Shown in pieces: positions 1-7,091 of a stretch of DNA of 64,000 nt. The position numbers were made by a program, and so were the translations under genes. Under the pieces are notes generated by a model that saw only the letters and a list, made by a program, of their open reading frames with translations, was not told the DNA's origin and ran no database searches. The DNA comes from Polaromonas sp. (GTDB lineage Bacteria > Pseudomonadota > Gammaproteobacteria > Burkholderiales > Burkholderiaceae_C). The stretch lies in the NCBI RefSeq assembly GCF_012927485.1, contig NZ_JABBPC010000036.1, positions 111,996 through 175,995 of the forward strand, in the 5' to 3' direction. Numbering within the stretch: position 1 is the first letter of the stretch; each line of letters opens with the position of its first letter.

Positions 1-146
1 AGCCACAGCGCCGGGTTTTTCCACTGTGCGCCTTCGATTTGAACGCCGGATGCAGTGACGGCTTGTTCTCTGCGCACATCGAGCAGCAGAAATGGGTGCT
101 GCTTTTGCTGCCACTGTGCCAGTTCGGCTACGGACATTGACTTCAT
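1..146 (-). CDS. Rhodanese-like domain protein, C-terminus beyond the window
   Basis: Reading begins at the ATG complementary to 144-146, preceded by an AGGAG Shine-Dalgarno; about 48 residues are visible before the window edge. The segment LLLDVRREQAV followed by IEGAQW matches the N-terminal half of single rhodanese (sulfurtransferase) domains; the catalytic cysteine would lie outside the window. It follows chrA by 15 bp on the same strand, so it is probably the third gene of the chromate operon. In Cupriavidus chromate loci a rhodanese-type protein, ChrE, occupies a similar place. Equivalence to ChrE is inference from position. Confidence 0.7.
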   Translation of the reverse strand, partial: MKSMSVAELAQWQQKQHPFLLLDVRREQAVTASGVQIEGAQWKNPALW

Positions 147-161
147 GGTTTTCTCCTGGGT

Positions 162-1355
162 CTAGGAATGCGTGAGGGGGTAAAGAACCAAACCGATCAG
201 CGCGGCACCCACCACGATGACGGGTTCCTGCAGCTTCTTGTATTTCCACAGGATGGCGATGGTGACCAACGCCATCAGTGCGGTCGGAATGTCCACGATG
301 GAGCGTTTGGCAATCACGATAACCGACCCGGTGATTGCGCCCACGGCTGCGGCCGTCACCCCATCCACAAAGGCTACGATGGCAGGCAGCTTGCCGTATT
401 TTTTGAAATAGGGCGCCGGAATGATGGTGAAAAGATAGCACGGTAAAAAGGTGCCCAAGGCCGCCACACAGGCACCCGGGAAACCGGCCACCAGGTAGCC
501 AATGAAGCCTACCGTGATGACCACAGGCCCTGGCGTAATCATGGCTACCGCGACGGCATCGACAAACTGCTTTTCGTTGAGCCAATGGTGCTCCGTCACC
601 ACACCGCCATACAGGAAAGGCACGATGGCAAGGCCGGAGCCGAACACAAATGCACCCGCCTTGGCAAAGAACACGCCGATCTGGGTCAGCAAAGACCAGT
701 CCAGGGTGGTCAGAAAGCCGGTGGTGTGGGCCAGCTCTACTGGTGCAACCGCCGCCATTCCGCCCCCGCCCCAGCGTTTGGGAGGTGCCCGCCACAGCCA
801 GGTCACGATGCCAGCGGCCAGGAACAACCAGGCGACCTCGGATTCGGTAATGACAGTGACCGAAGCCAATACAAGAAAGATGGCCCACAGCAGCTTGTCC
901 TTTCCCACGCTCTTGAGCGTCAGCTTGTGCGCGCTGATGGCAATGATGCCAATCACTGCTGCGCCCACCCCGTAGAACACGGCCTGCATCCAGGTTAGAC
1001 CGCCAAACTCGGTATAGGCCCAGCCCAAAGCCACCACCATGAAGAATGAGGGAATCACAAAGGCCAGCCCGGCCAGCGTGGCACCCAGGAGGCGGTAGTG
1101 CACATAGCCCAGATAGATGGCGGTCTGCGCTGCCATGGGGCCGGGTGCCAATTGCGCCAATGCCAAGCCTTCCTTGTAGTCGGACTCGGTGATCCAGCTG
1201 CGCTGTTCCACCAGGTCTCGGTGCATGTAGCCGACCAATGCCACCGGGCCACCAAAGCCCAGCGTGCCCAAGCGCAGGAAGTACAGCACCAGTTGCCACA
1301 GGGTGTACTGGATACAGTCAGCGGGCGGTGTAGCGGCTGTGTCAGTTGTTTGCAT
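162..1355 (-). CDS. chrA: Chromate efflux transporter ChrA, long-chain type
   Basis: Inner-membrane chromate exporter of the CHR family. The 397-residue protein has the two homologous halves of long-chain members: GFGGPVA at residues 33-39 and LAPGPMA at 69-75 in the first half, FGSGLAIVPFL at 238-248 and MITPGPVV at 272-279 in the second. Many hydrophobic segments surround a central loop rich in Gly and Trp near 185-200. The longer reading from 1472 only runs back into chrB; the ATG at 1353-1355 lies inside the 3' end of chrB with a 14-bp overlap, implying translational coupling. It is co-transcribed with chrB upstream and the rhodanese gene downstream, and regulation is probably through ChrB. 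Confidence 0.93.
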   Translation of the reverse strand: MQTTDTAATPPADCIQYTLWQLVLYFLRLGTLGFGGPVALVGYMHRDLVEQRSWITESDYKEGLALAQLAPGPMAAQTAIYLGYVHYRLLGATLAGLAFVIPSFFMVVALGWAYTEFGGLTWMQAVFYGVGAAVIGIIAISAHKLTLKSVGKDKLLWAIFLVLASVTVITESEVAWLFLAAGIVTWLWRAPPKRWGGGGMAAVAPVELAHTTGFLTTLDWSLLTQIGVFFAKAGAFVFGSGLAIVPFLYGGVVTEHHWLNEKQFVDAVAVAMITPGPVVITVGFIGYLVAGFPGACVAALGTFLPCYLFTIIPAPYFKKYGKLPAIVAFVDGVTAAAVGAITGSVIVIAKRSIVDIPTALMALVTIAILWKYKKLQEPVIVVGAALIGLVLYPLTHS

Positions 1356-2292
1356 TTGGGGGAGCCTCCTTGGAGAATGTTTTGAGTAGTCCGTCGAACA
1401 CCGAGCAGGCGGCCTGCAGCAATTGGTCGTCATCGGTGATCGCATCACGCAGTCCGGCCAGCACGCTTTCAACGCCAGAGGCTTCGGGCGGCTGAAGTCC
1501 CCCTACATCCAGGAAGTGCACGAGGTGGCCCATGCGCTGCAGAGGCGCAGATTCCAGTGCGAAGCTGACCAGCATGACTTCAAAGCTGACTTTGGCCCCC
1601 ACATGGCTGAAAGTCGCACCATCGAAGTCAAAGCCAATTGCTTTTTTAGGGAAGTCCTGCGGTGATGCCAACCACAGCAGCTTGGCATCGGGGTCGATAT
1701 AGCGGCGGATCAGCCAGGCGCAGGCTAGCCGATCCACCCAGGGGCGCTTGCGTGTGGCCCAGGTCTTGCCGAGGTAGACAGTGCGATCCCGTAGCGTGAT
1801 GGCCCCCACCGCTGGATGGGGCTCATCCGGAGACAGGATGCGTGCCAGGGCCAGGTCTAACTCTTGCAATGTGGCGAAGGATTGCTTCTGGGCTTCGGAG
1901 TCGAAGAAGTCGATCTCCACCAAGCCTGCAAACACCTTGCGCAGCTTGCGTGCCTGTTTCAACACATCGTTAGCAGTGTCGAAATCCAAGGCGGCGTGCG
2001 CCTTGCTGACCTCCAGCACCAGTGCTGAAAACTCTGAACTGCGGTCAAACAGGCGCACAAAATCTGCGCCTGCAGGCTCTTCCGCGCGCATGACGTAGGC
2101 CATGCCGCCAGCAGCGACCACTTCAGCGGCCACGCCGTCCAGTAGCTCGCGGCAAGCCTCGCGTTCTGGCATCAAATAGACCCCGTCACGCAGTACTGCA
2201 GCACCGGAGGCCTTGAGTGCACGCCAGGCACGCATACGGGCATTGGCGTTTTCAGTGGGCAGACTGATGACCAGTGAGAACCAGTAATTCAT
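1342..2292 (-). CDS. chrB: Chromate resistance protein ChrB, chromate-sensing regulator
   Basis: This 316-residue protein matches ChrB, which in other beta-proteobacteria regulates chrA in response to chromate. The N-terminal part (LVISLPTENANARMRAWRAL, residues 7-26) is the typical ChrB opening. The C-terminal Chrome_Resist-type domain begins near residue 175 with GKTWATRKRPWVDRLAC and ILE-ARG-rich WLIRRYIDPDA. It is the first gene of the minus-strand chr unit, and its 3' end overlaps the chrA start. A 14-bp palindrome lies 10 bp upstream of the start and may be its own operator. Length is normal for the family. Confidence 0.93.
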   Translation of the reverse strand: MNYWFSLVISLPTENANARMRAWRALKASGAAVLRDGVYLMPEREACRELLDGVAAEVVAAGGMAYVMRAEEPAGADFVRLFDRSSEFSALVLEVSKAHAALDFDTANDVLKQARKLRKVFAGLVEIDFFDSEAQKQSFATLQELDLALARILSPDEPHPAVGAITLRDRTVYLGKTWATRKRPWVDRLACAWLIRRYIDPDAKLLWLASPQDFPKKAIGFDFDGATFSHVGAKVSFEVMLVSFALESAPLQRMGHLVHFLDVGGLQPPEASGVESVLAGLRDAITDDDQLLQAACSVFDGLLKTFSKEAPPNANN

Positions 2293-2302
2293 GCAACAGA
2301 TA

Positions 2303-2316
2303 CTACATTTATGTAG
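2303..2316. promoter_or_regulatory. Palindromic candidate operator upstream of chrB
   Basis: CTACAT-TT-ATGTAG is a perfect 6-bp inverted repeat with a 2-bp centre, starting 10 bp before the chrB ATG. Its position suits an operator through which ChrB could control the chr operon. The assignment is inferred from symmetry and location only. Confidence 0.45.
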
Positions 2317-2458
2317 AAATCATTGCAAATATTATTTCCATTGGTGTCCGTTGGCTTCATGCCAAAAGGACCTCACCCACTTCCTGATTGGATGTATGCG
2401 TTGATGGTGGACTTATCCAAGAGCTGTCATCCACCGTAATCCGTAGTTGGCCCGAAAC

Positions 2459-2505
2459 CGGGCATTCACCAGATTTCGGTGAATGCCCGCTTCCGCCAGA
2501 AGCGG
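2459..2505. repeat. Two overlapping hairpins in a gene-free stretch (2293-2614)
   Basis: A perfect 12-bp stem, CGGGCATTCACC (2459-2470) with GGTGAATGCCCG (2478-2489), encloses a 7-nt loop. A second perfect 7-bp stem, CCGCTTC (2487-2493) with GAAGCGG (2499-2505), shares three bases with the first, so only one can form fully at a time. No T-run follows, so this is not a standard terminator. The rest of the gap from chrB to the SDR fragment shows only the chr operator and no gene. Confidence 0.6.
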
Positions 2506-2614
2506 ACATCCACAAGTGACTGGTATCTGGCTGCCAATTTAGTATCAGCGAAGACTGTTTTTATGACGCCGCATCCGACAGGCTGCAGGGTGTATTCGAG
2601 CCCTACCGGCAGGC

Positions 2615-2797
2615 TCAATAGATCTGGCGCGTTGGGCGGAACAGGATCTCGTTCACGTCCATATCGTCGGGCTGGCTGATCGCGAAGACGACCGCCCGCG
2701 CGAACGAGTCTGAAGAGATAGCGTTTGCCTCGTAAAAGTCGTGTAGCCCCTTTGCGATATCTGGCTCGGTTGCAGTTCCTGGCAGTTCGGTGGCCAC
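2615..2797 (-). pseudogene. C-terminal fragment of a short-chain dehydrogenase (SDR)
   Basis: About 58 residues remain. They include AKGLHDFYEANAISSDSFAR and a tail ending VNEILFRPTRQ, typical of the C-terminus of NADP-dependent SDR oxidoreductases of about 245 residues. The Rossmann nucleotide-binding region and the YxxxK catalytic motif are absent, because upstream sequence past about 2800 does not continue the protein. The fragment lies among repeats and IS scraps and was presumably left by a deletion. It is unlikely to make a functional product. Confidence 0.75.
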
Positions 2798-2882
2798 TGG
2801 ATTTAAGGACTGTATCGGCCGGCAGCCGTTACGTGCATTTGCACCCGCCCGCTGCGCTTGAACGTGCCAGGACGCCTAAATA

Positions 2883-3374
2883 TCAAATCGATGAGGCAAG
2901 CGCTGCGCGCACAGCCTCGATCCTCTTTCTGTTCACTCCCAGATCGCTTTCTCCAATGCGGGATGCCGAACGCACTTGTATCACCTGGGCAACAGGGTCA
3001 TACCAGAACTCGACGTCATCGACAAACTTCATCAGTGGCGTGGTGTACTGTGCATAGAGGTAGTCGGCCTCACTTTTGACGATCTTCGCCCCTGCCATGA
3101 CCTTAACTATGGATTTGATCCTGGCGATGGTCGCTGGACCGTCACCCCGAAGAGGTAACGGCGCGATTTGTGCAGCCAGATGTCGGGGGTGATCAGGGTA
3201 TAGCGCCGCCTGGCTTGACACGCTGTTGTCGGTCCCAGATGGGAGCTTGAGCTTTCCGCTGCGCACGCCAAGGTCGGTCGGTGTCAGGCTCTGGAAAAAA
3301 TCCATTTGGCCAGCACCGATTGCACCAGCGACCACCACGGCCAATGGAATCAAAAACCATTTGAGAATAAACAT
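2883..3374 (-). CDS. DUF1499 family protein with an N-terminal membrane segment
   Basis: The protein is 163 residues if started at the ATG at 3372-3374. An N-terminal hydrophobic segment (residues 2-21, FILKWFLIPLAVVVAGAIGA) is followed by a soluble domain with LGVRSGKLKLP, ARIKSIV, YAQYTTPLMKFVDDVEFWYD and a final RSASRIGESDLGVNRKRIE. This is the DUF1499 pattern seen in many proteobacterial membrane-anchored proteins of unknown function. An in-frame ATG 17 codons earlier sits in sequence resembling IS3 end material and is less likely. The gene stands alone between an SDR fragment and IS debris. Confidence 0.8.
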   Translation of the reverse strand: MFILKWFLIPLAVVVAGAIGAGQMDFFQSLTPTDLGVRSGKLKLPSGTDNSVSSQAALYPDHPRHLAAQIAPLPLRGDGPATIARIKSIVKVMAGAKIVKSEADYLYAQYTTPLMKFVDDVEFWYDPVAQVIQVRSASRIGESDLGVNRKRIEAVRAALASSI

Positions 3375-3498
3375 CGGATGTCCACCAGACTGAATTGACC
3401 TGCCCCCATAAATGGTACCGGACATTTTCCACGAAGTTCATCAACCAGATGGTCACGAGCACTGTTTAGCAGCGACGGTCAACGTCCGCTTTATCTCG

Positions 3499-3527
3499 AA
3501 GACCGCAATTGGGCCACAAGCGGTCTT
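3499..3527. repeat. Hairpin in gene-free stretch (3375-3758)
   Basis: AAGACCGC (3499-3506) pairs perfectly with GCGGTCTT (3520-3527) across a 13-nt loop. It sits between the DUF1499 gene and a decayed IS3 tail. Function is unknown. Apart from this and the IS3 piece at 3612-3692 I see no feature in the gap. Confidence 0.45.
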
Positions 3528-3611
3528 TGGCGAGTGACCGTTATAGGGCGACCAATACGGCAGCCTAATACCGGTTCTAAAAGTGATAAATTTCCGTTTT
3601 CGGATAGATCA

Positions 3612-3692
3612 TCTAGACCTGCTGAGCCCGCTGGTGTTCGAGCAGCTTCGCACTGAAAGCTGAAATGTGTCTACGAAAGCGGGTCAAGTCCA
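3612..3692 (+). mobile_element. Right-end remnant of an IS3-family element
   Basis: The reading from 3613 to 3663 gives LDLLSPLVFEQLRTES and a stop. It differs at only a few residues from the C-terminus of the IS3 OrfB at 10680-10731 (LDQLSPLAFEQLRTGS). The following bases to 3692 (GTCTACGAAAGCGGGTCAAG and TCCA) match the terminal sequence of that element at 10738-10760. A short TGACCTGCCCCC at 3396-3407 also occurs at 14861-14872 and may be the matching left tip, implying an internally deleted copy. That last point is inference. Confidence 0.75.
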
Positions 3693-3758
3693 ATCATTGG
3701 TATGCTGGGGAAGGTGAACGAGGACTGTGCTGTTTGAGGGAAAGATAGGAGCCTAAAC

Positions 3759-4454
3759 GTGGATCTCTACTACTACATGACGAGCGCGAAGTGGGCCGAA
3801 GTCATACTTAAGGAACGGCGGCTGAAGCTCTCACGGTTTCACGAATCAAATGATCCCTTTGAGCTAAACCTGATAGATAGTAGAGACCCAGTGCGACGCG
3901 AGGTAGTACGTATGGTTGAGCGGTACCACAACCAGAACACTGGGATGATCTGTTTTGGGAAGACTTGGGGCAATCCGGTAATGTGGGCACACTACGCAGA
4001 AAAACATAGTGGAGTTTGCCTCGGCTTCGCGATAGATCCCTTGGTGCTGTCGAAAGTGAATTACACCGACACGAAAATTGATGTTGAACTTGGCGTTCAC
4101 CTTCCGAAGGGTGGACTATCCGCTGAATTGCTCAACAAAGTTCTACTGACAAAGGCAACCTCTTGGGAGTATGAGCAGGAGTGGCGTGTTCTCTCCCAAC
4201 TAAAAACGCCGGATCCTAATAACGGACTGTATTACACGGACTGGGGTCAGCAGGTTGAAGTACGCTCGGTGATTCTCGGTCACCGGTGTACTTGGTCCAC
4301 TGACAAGGTCGTGCAGTTGATTGAAGGACAAGTGACCGCCCCAGTTCGCATATGGAAAGTTCGTCCCGCCTTCGGACGCTTTTCGATGGTGGAACAGCAT
4401 GAGTTGCCCTCTGTGACCGTGAAGTCGCCACAGTTGAAGAAGACTCGCCGATGA
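3759..4454 (+). CDS. DUF2971 family protein
   Basis: A 231-residue protein opening with a GTG codon at 3759, preceded by a clear AGGAG at 3747-3751. It shows the DUF2971 signature: an N-terminal LYYYMTSAKWAEVIL, then NPVMWAHYAEKHSGVCLGF (residues about 71-89), and ATSWEYEQEWRVL (about 132-144). DUF2971 proteins are common in mobile and defence-associated regions and their activity is unknown. The gene is isolated, follows an IS3 remnant directly, and has lower GC in places than the chr genes, consistent with transfer. Confidence 0.85.
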   Translation: MDLYYYMTSAKWAEVILKERRLKLSRFHESNDPFELNLIDSRDPVRREVVRMVERYHNQNTGMICFGKTWGNPVMWAHYAEKHSGVCLGFAIDPLVLSKVNYTDTKIDVELGVHLPKGGLSAELLNKVLLTKATSWEYEQEWRVLSQLKTPDPNNGLYYTDWGQQVEVRSVILGHRCTWSTDKVVQLIEGQVTAPVRIWKVRPAFGRFSMVEQHELPSVTVKSPQLKKTRR

Positions 4455-4646
4455 GCGGCTTTTGCTGCAAAACGGCAGGGCGTTTCAATGACCGCACTTC
4501 GGCGACGAATTTGAGGGTGCGAACGTCGCCAATGTCGTCGAAAGCTGCCAGCGATAGGCTCCAATTGAATGTCGGCTCCCAGTCTTGAGGAGACTGTCGG
4601 CAGGCTGAAGAAGAAGCGTCCGCCGTTCAACGGTTAAACTTTTGCT

Positions 4647-5036
4647 GTGATCGCACACCCTGACGAGTTTGCCCAGTACTGCTGTGAACTGCTGTCCGCA
4701 GCCGGTCCGTGCACGGCACGACGAATGTTTGGTGGCCACGGCATCAGCACCGGCGGGCTCACGCTAGCATTGTTGGCCGACCTCGGTCAGGGCGAGACGC
4801 TGTGGCTCAAGGCCGGCCCGGATACATGCGCCGAATTTGAAGCGGCAGGGTGCCAGCGTTTCACCTACCAGGCCAAAGGCAAGGCTAGGCGCCTGGGCTT
4901 CTACAGCGCGCCTGTTGAGGCCATGGAGGCTGCCTGCGAGATGGCGCCCTGGGCCCATCTCGCATTGCAGGCGGCATTGGCAGCCCGGCAACCTAAACAA
5001 GCCAGGCCAAGGAAGAAAAAGGGTTCTGTCGCATAG
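4647..5036 (+). CDS. TfoX N-terminal domain protein whose stop lies in an IS6 end
   Basis: A 129-residue protein starting at GTG 4647. The N-terminal part (TARRMFGGHGISTGGLTLAL, residues 23-42) and the following LWLKAGPDTCAEFEAAGCQ are typical of the TfoX/Sxy N-terminal domain, a small fold also found in stand-alone proteins of unknown role. A YSAPVEAMEA stretch and a basic tail follow. The last codons, Gly-Ser-Val-Ala-stop, are read from the inverted-repeat end of an IS6-family remnant starting at 5022. The natural C-terminus has therefore been replaced by an insertion, though the domain itself is complete. Confidence 0.8.
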   Translation: MIAHPDEFAQYCCELLSAAGPCTARRMFGGHGISTGGLTLALLADLGQGETLWLKAGPDTCAEFEAAGCQRFTYQAKGKARRLGFYSAPVEAMEAACEMAPWAHLALQAALAARQPKQARPRKKKGSVA

Positions 5037-5103
5037 GCGGTCAAGCCGACCATACGACTATGTTGAGCGTTTTGACTGAAAAGGCTTGAACGCGATGCTG
5101 GGG
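5022..5103 (+). mobile_element. Left-end remnant of an IS6-family element
   Basis: GGTTCTGTCGCATAGGCGG and the following ~60 bases are nearly identical to the left end of the IS6 element at 14876-14957, including the first transposase codons ATGCTGG. Similarity stops at about 5103, so only the tip survives. It supplies the stop codon of the TfoX-like gene. Confidence 0.85.
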
Positions 5104-5146
5104 ATGTAAGCCCAAACCGCCGAAAATTTCGTCATCCACCCGACCT

Positions 5147-5640
5147 TCAACCTGCAAGCTTTTTGATGCGCTCGGCAAGCCGTCCGAACGCCTCACCCAG
5201 GTCTCGAATTTCAGACTCGTCGGCGGTGTCTTCGCCGAAGTAGCTTGCCCCCGTCAAGGCCCCGGCCAGCAGGAACGCACTGTCCACTGTGGACAGCTCG
5301 CAGTTCCAGACTCGGCGCCCGGTTTGCATGTTCAGAAAGTGATATAGAAGCCTTGAAAACCGGTGGCGTCCGACTCCGGTCCCTGTTTGCTGTTTCAGAA
5401 GAATCGCAACGTGGAGAGGGTTCGCGCTACAGTTGCTGAACGCGACATGAAGCCGCGCTCGACGCCGATGGGATAGCAGGCAAGTGCAAGGCCGGTCGCT
5501 GCCATGGTGGCAGGCCAGGTCTCTGCGCTCTTGTAGACCACCAGACCGCTCACCGGATTCGCCTCGTGCAGAAAGTAGTCGAACGTTTCGCGTTGCAGCG
5601 CTTCCAGTCCCACTTCCATGCTCGGCGCGGTGATGTTCAT
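5147..5640 (-). pseudogene. Glucoamylase-family protein fragment with nonsense codon and frameshift
   Basis: From 5640 the reading gives LEALQRETFDYFLHEANP, VSGLV and YPIGVERGFMSRS, then TLSTLRFF. This is the start of the glucoamylase-like family (PF10091 type). At 5395-5397 a TGA stands where the family has Trp (TGG). The same frame continues with GPESDATGFQGFY, then loses one base near 5345. The next frame reads YHFLNMQTGRRVWNCELSTV and DSAFLLAGALTGASYFGEDT before diverging near 5165. The fragment therefore carries one nonsense change, one frameshift and a missing C-terminal catalytic portion. Confidence 0.72.
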
Positions 5641-5791
5641 GGCTGGGACCCAATGCGGTCGCAGTAGGGCAAGCTAACCGAACCAAAGCGTGCGGTCTGC
5701 TCGGCAGCACACACCACTGTCGACGATGCTGCCACCAGACAACCTCATGTCGTTGGTCTGCAGCCATTCTCCAGTCAGACCGCTCCGACTA

Positions 5792-6199
5792 TTATTTCGA
5801 TCTAGCGGTGCGATATTCTGCGGCAATGTATTCATAAAGTTGCTTCAATTGCCGATCTGAAATGCGTGATTCTGGAAAGGCGGGCATGGCACCCGCAGAC
5901 CCACCGGGCATTCCAGGATGGCGAATGAAATTACCCAAGGTTTTTAGGTCGATCAACTTTCCGGATTCCCGTAACGGCAGGCCCGGTGCTACAGCATTTC
6001 CTCCGCCCGCATGGCAACTTGCGCAATTGGCTTTGAATACGTCAATGCCAGACACAGCTGACCGTGCAGCCCCGGTTTGGCTTCCATTCGCCGCACCATG
6101 ACCCATCATGCCGCTGCCCATCATTCCACCCCCCATTTGCGACCATGCCGTTGTGCTTGCAAGGAGCAGCACCACGCAAACCAGACTCACCTTTTTCAT
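5792..6199 (-). CDS. Secreted c-type cytochrome, small
   Basis: A 135-residue protein with an Sec signal peptide (MKKVSLVCVVLLLASTTAWS, residues 1-20), a Met/Gly-rich stretch MGGGMMGSGMMGHG (22-35), a single haem motif CASCH (59-63) and a likely axial Met105 in GAMPAFPE. The C-terminal RQLKQLYEYIAAEYR helix is typical of class I cytochrome c. The start is chosen for its AGGA site 7 nt upstream and because the signal peptide begins there. The Met/His-rich segment resembles those of periplasmic copper-handling proteins. The neighbouring genes support a metal-related setting, but its redox partner is unknown. Confidence 0.88.
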   Translation of the reverse strand: MKKVSLVCVVLLLASTTAWSQMGGGMMGSGMMGHGAANGSQTGAARSAVSGIDVFKANCASCHAGGGNAVAPGLPLRESGKLIDLKTLGNFIRHPGMPGGSAGAMPAFPESRISDRQLKQLYEYIAAEYRTARSK

Positions 6200-6271
6200 G
6201 ATTTTGTCCTGTTCCTCATGATGTAAATATAGATCGAGCGACTCCGCTATGTGTCGAGGTCTTGCTTTATT

Positions 6272-6302
6272 GGCCCAGTGGGAGCTTCGCTCCCACTGGG
6301 CC
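6272..6302. repeat. Perfect 14-bp hairpin between the cytochrome and the small membrane gene
   Basis: GGCCCAGTGGGAGC (6272-6285) pairs with GCTCCCACTGGGCC (6289-6302) around a TTC loop. No T-run flanks it on either strand. The core GTGGGAGC-TTC-GCTCCCAC looks like a dispersed REP-type element. It could also stabilise or terminate the transcript of the 22-residue gene located just upstream on the minus strand. Confidence 0.6.
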
Positions 6303-6406
6303 TTGCGGAAAAAGCCCAAGCCTGGGGAACGAACAGGACTATCTGTCGCAGTGGCTGTGGCCGCCTGTGCGGTATCGCCCGCAGCGCCAGCGGTTCGGGC
6401 AATGGC

Positions 6407-6475
6407 TCATCGAAAAAGCACAACCAGAATGACAATCAGCAAAATTAAACCTATACCGCCGCCCATATACATCAT
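6407..6475 (-). CDS. Very small membrane peptide (22 residues)
   Basis: The ATG at 6473-6475 is preceded by a strong AAGGAG with 9-nt spacing (AAGGAGTACAAACTT). The 22-codon frame encodes MMYMGGGIG followed by an unbroken Leu/Ile/Val helix and a terminal Phe-Arg, a single transmembrane span with a Gly-rich amino end. It ends with TGA at 6407-6409. The gene lies 207 bp upstream of the cytochrome c gene on the same strand. I do not recognise the family. The good ribosome site and clean hydrophobic pattern argue for a real protein, perhaps a subunit or regulator of a membrane complex. Confidence 0.5.
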   Translation of the reverse strand: MMYMGGGIGLILLIVILVVLFR

Positions 6476-6595
6476 AAGTTTGTACTCCTTCTGCTTGCCC
6501 ACGCTCTCAGAAAAGTAAGAGCGCGAGAGGTATCTAAGCACCCGGAAGCAGTGCGGTCTGTTCGCCAGCGCACGAACGATATCTAGTTGTGATTT

Positions 6596-6718
6596 CTACG
6601 ACCCTTGTTCAGTGAGCGGAGTTAGCCGGCTGATGGGTGTTTGTCGATTAAGGCTGGCATGAGGTCGTTCCTCATTGTAGAAACGCAGCCACGTCGTCAG
6701 GGCGGCACGGCGGTTCTC
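6596..6718 (-). pseudogene. C-terminal remnant of an IS481-type transposase
   Basis: The reading ENRRAALTTWLRFYNEERPH followed by ASLNRQTPISRL matches the C-terminal tail of IS481-family transposases (YNxxRPH...PxSRL). The DDE core is missing; upstream of about 6718 the frame enters the antisense of the SpoIIAA-like gene. The insertion seems to have removed the beginning of that gene. Confidence 0.7.
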
Positions 6719-7060
6719 GTCGTTCACGTCAACGGGAAGCTCGTCAAGGAAGACTACGAGAACTTCGTGCCCGAGTTCGACCGGCTCGCCCGGGGGCATG
6801 GAAAGCTGCGCGTCCTGTTCGATATGAGCGGCCTCCACGGCTGGTAGGCCGGCGCAATTTGGGAAGACATCAAATTCGCCGCGAAACACTTCTCAGACAT
6901 CGAGCGACTCGCGATGATCGGGGGAAAGCGGTGGCAGCATCAGATGGCGACGTTATGCAAGCCGTTTACAAGAGCGGCGGTCCGATACTTCGATCACGCC
7001 GAAGGCGCTGAGGCGCGGAAGTGGTTGGCCGAAACGCAGGCGATTCGGCCGTCCGTTCGT
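6700..7060 (+). pseudogene. SpoIIAA-like (STAS-like) protein, broken
   Basis: The plus-strand reading gives VLVVHVNGKLVKEDYENF, FDRLARGHGKLRVLFDMSGL and HGW, then TAG at 6845-6847, then in the same frame GAIWEDIKFAAKHFSDIERL, AMIGGKRWQHQMA, FTRAAVRYFDHAEGAEARKW. This is the full SpoIIAA-like fold (PF11964 type) interrupted by one nonsense codon where a Glu (GAG) is expected. The N-terminus merges with the IS481 remnant. Such proteins often sit beside metal-resistance or transport genes; here it is inactive unless the stop is read through. Confidence 0.75.
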
Positions 7061-7091
7061 GGGACGGTTACTGACTCTGCGCAGGAACAGG

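Noticed and set aside
162..1472. Longer 436-residue reading of chrA starting inside chrB
   Set aside because: The first 39 residues are the antiparallel-frame product of the chrB 3' end; the ATG at 1353-1355 gives a normal ChrA N-terminus.
3396..3407. TGACCTGCCCCC as proof of a complete IS3 copy from 3396 to 3692
   Set aside because: The interval contains no orfA/orfB sequence except the last codons, and the left and right tips are not clearly inverted repeats of each other; kept only as a possible tip.
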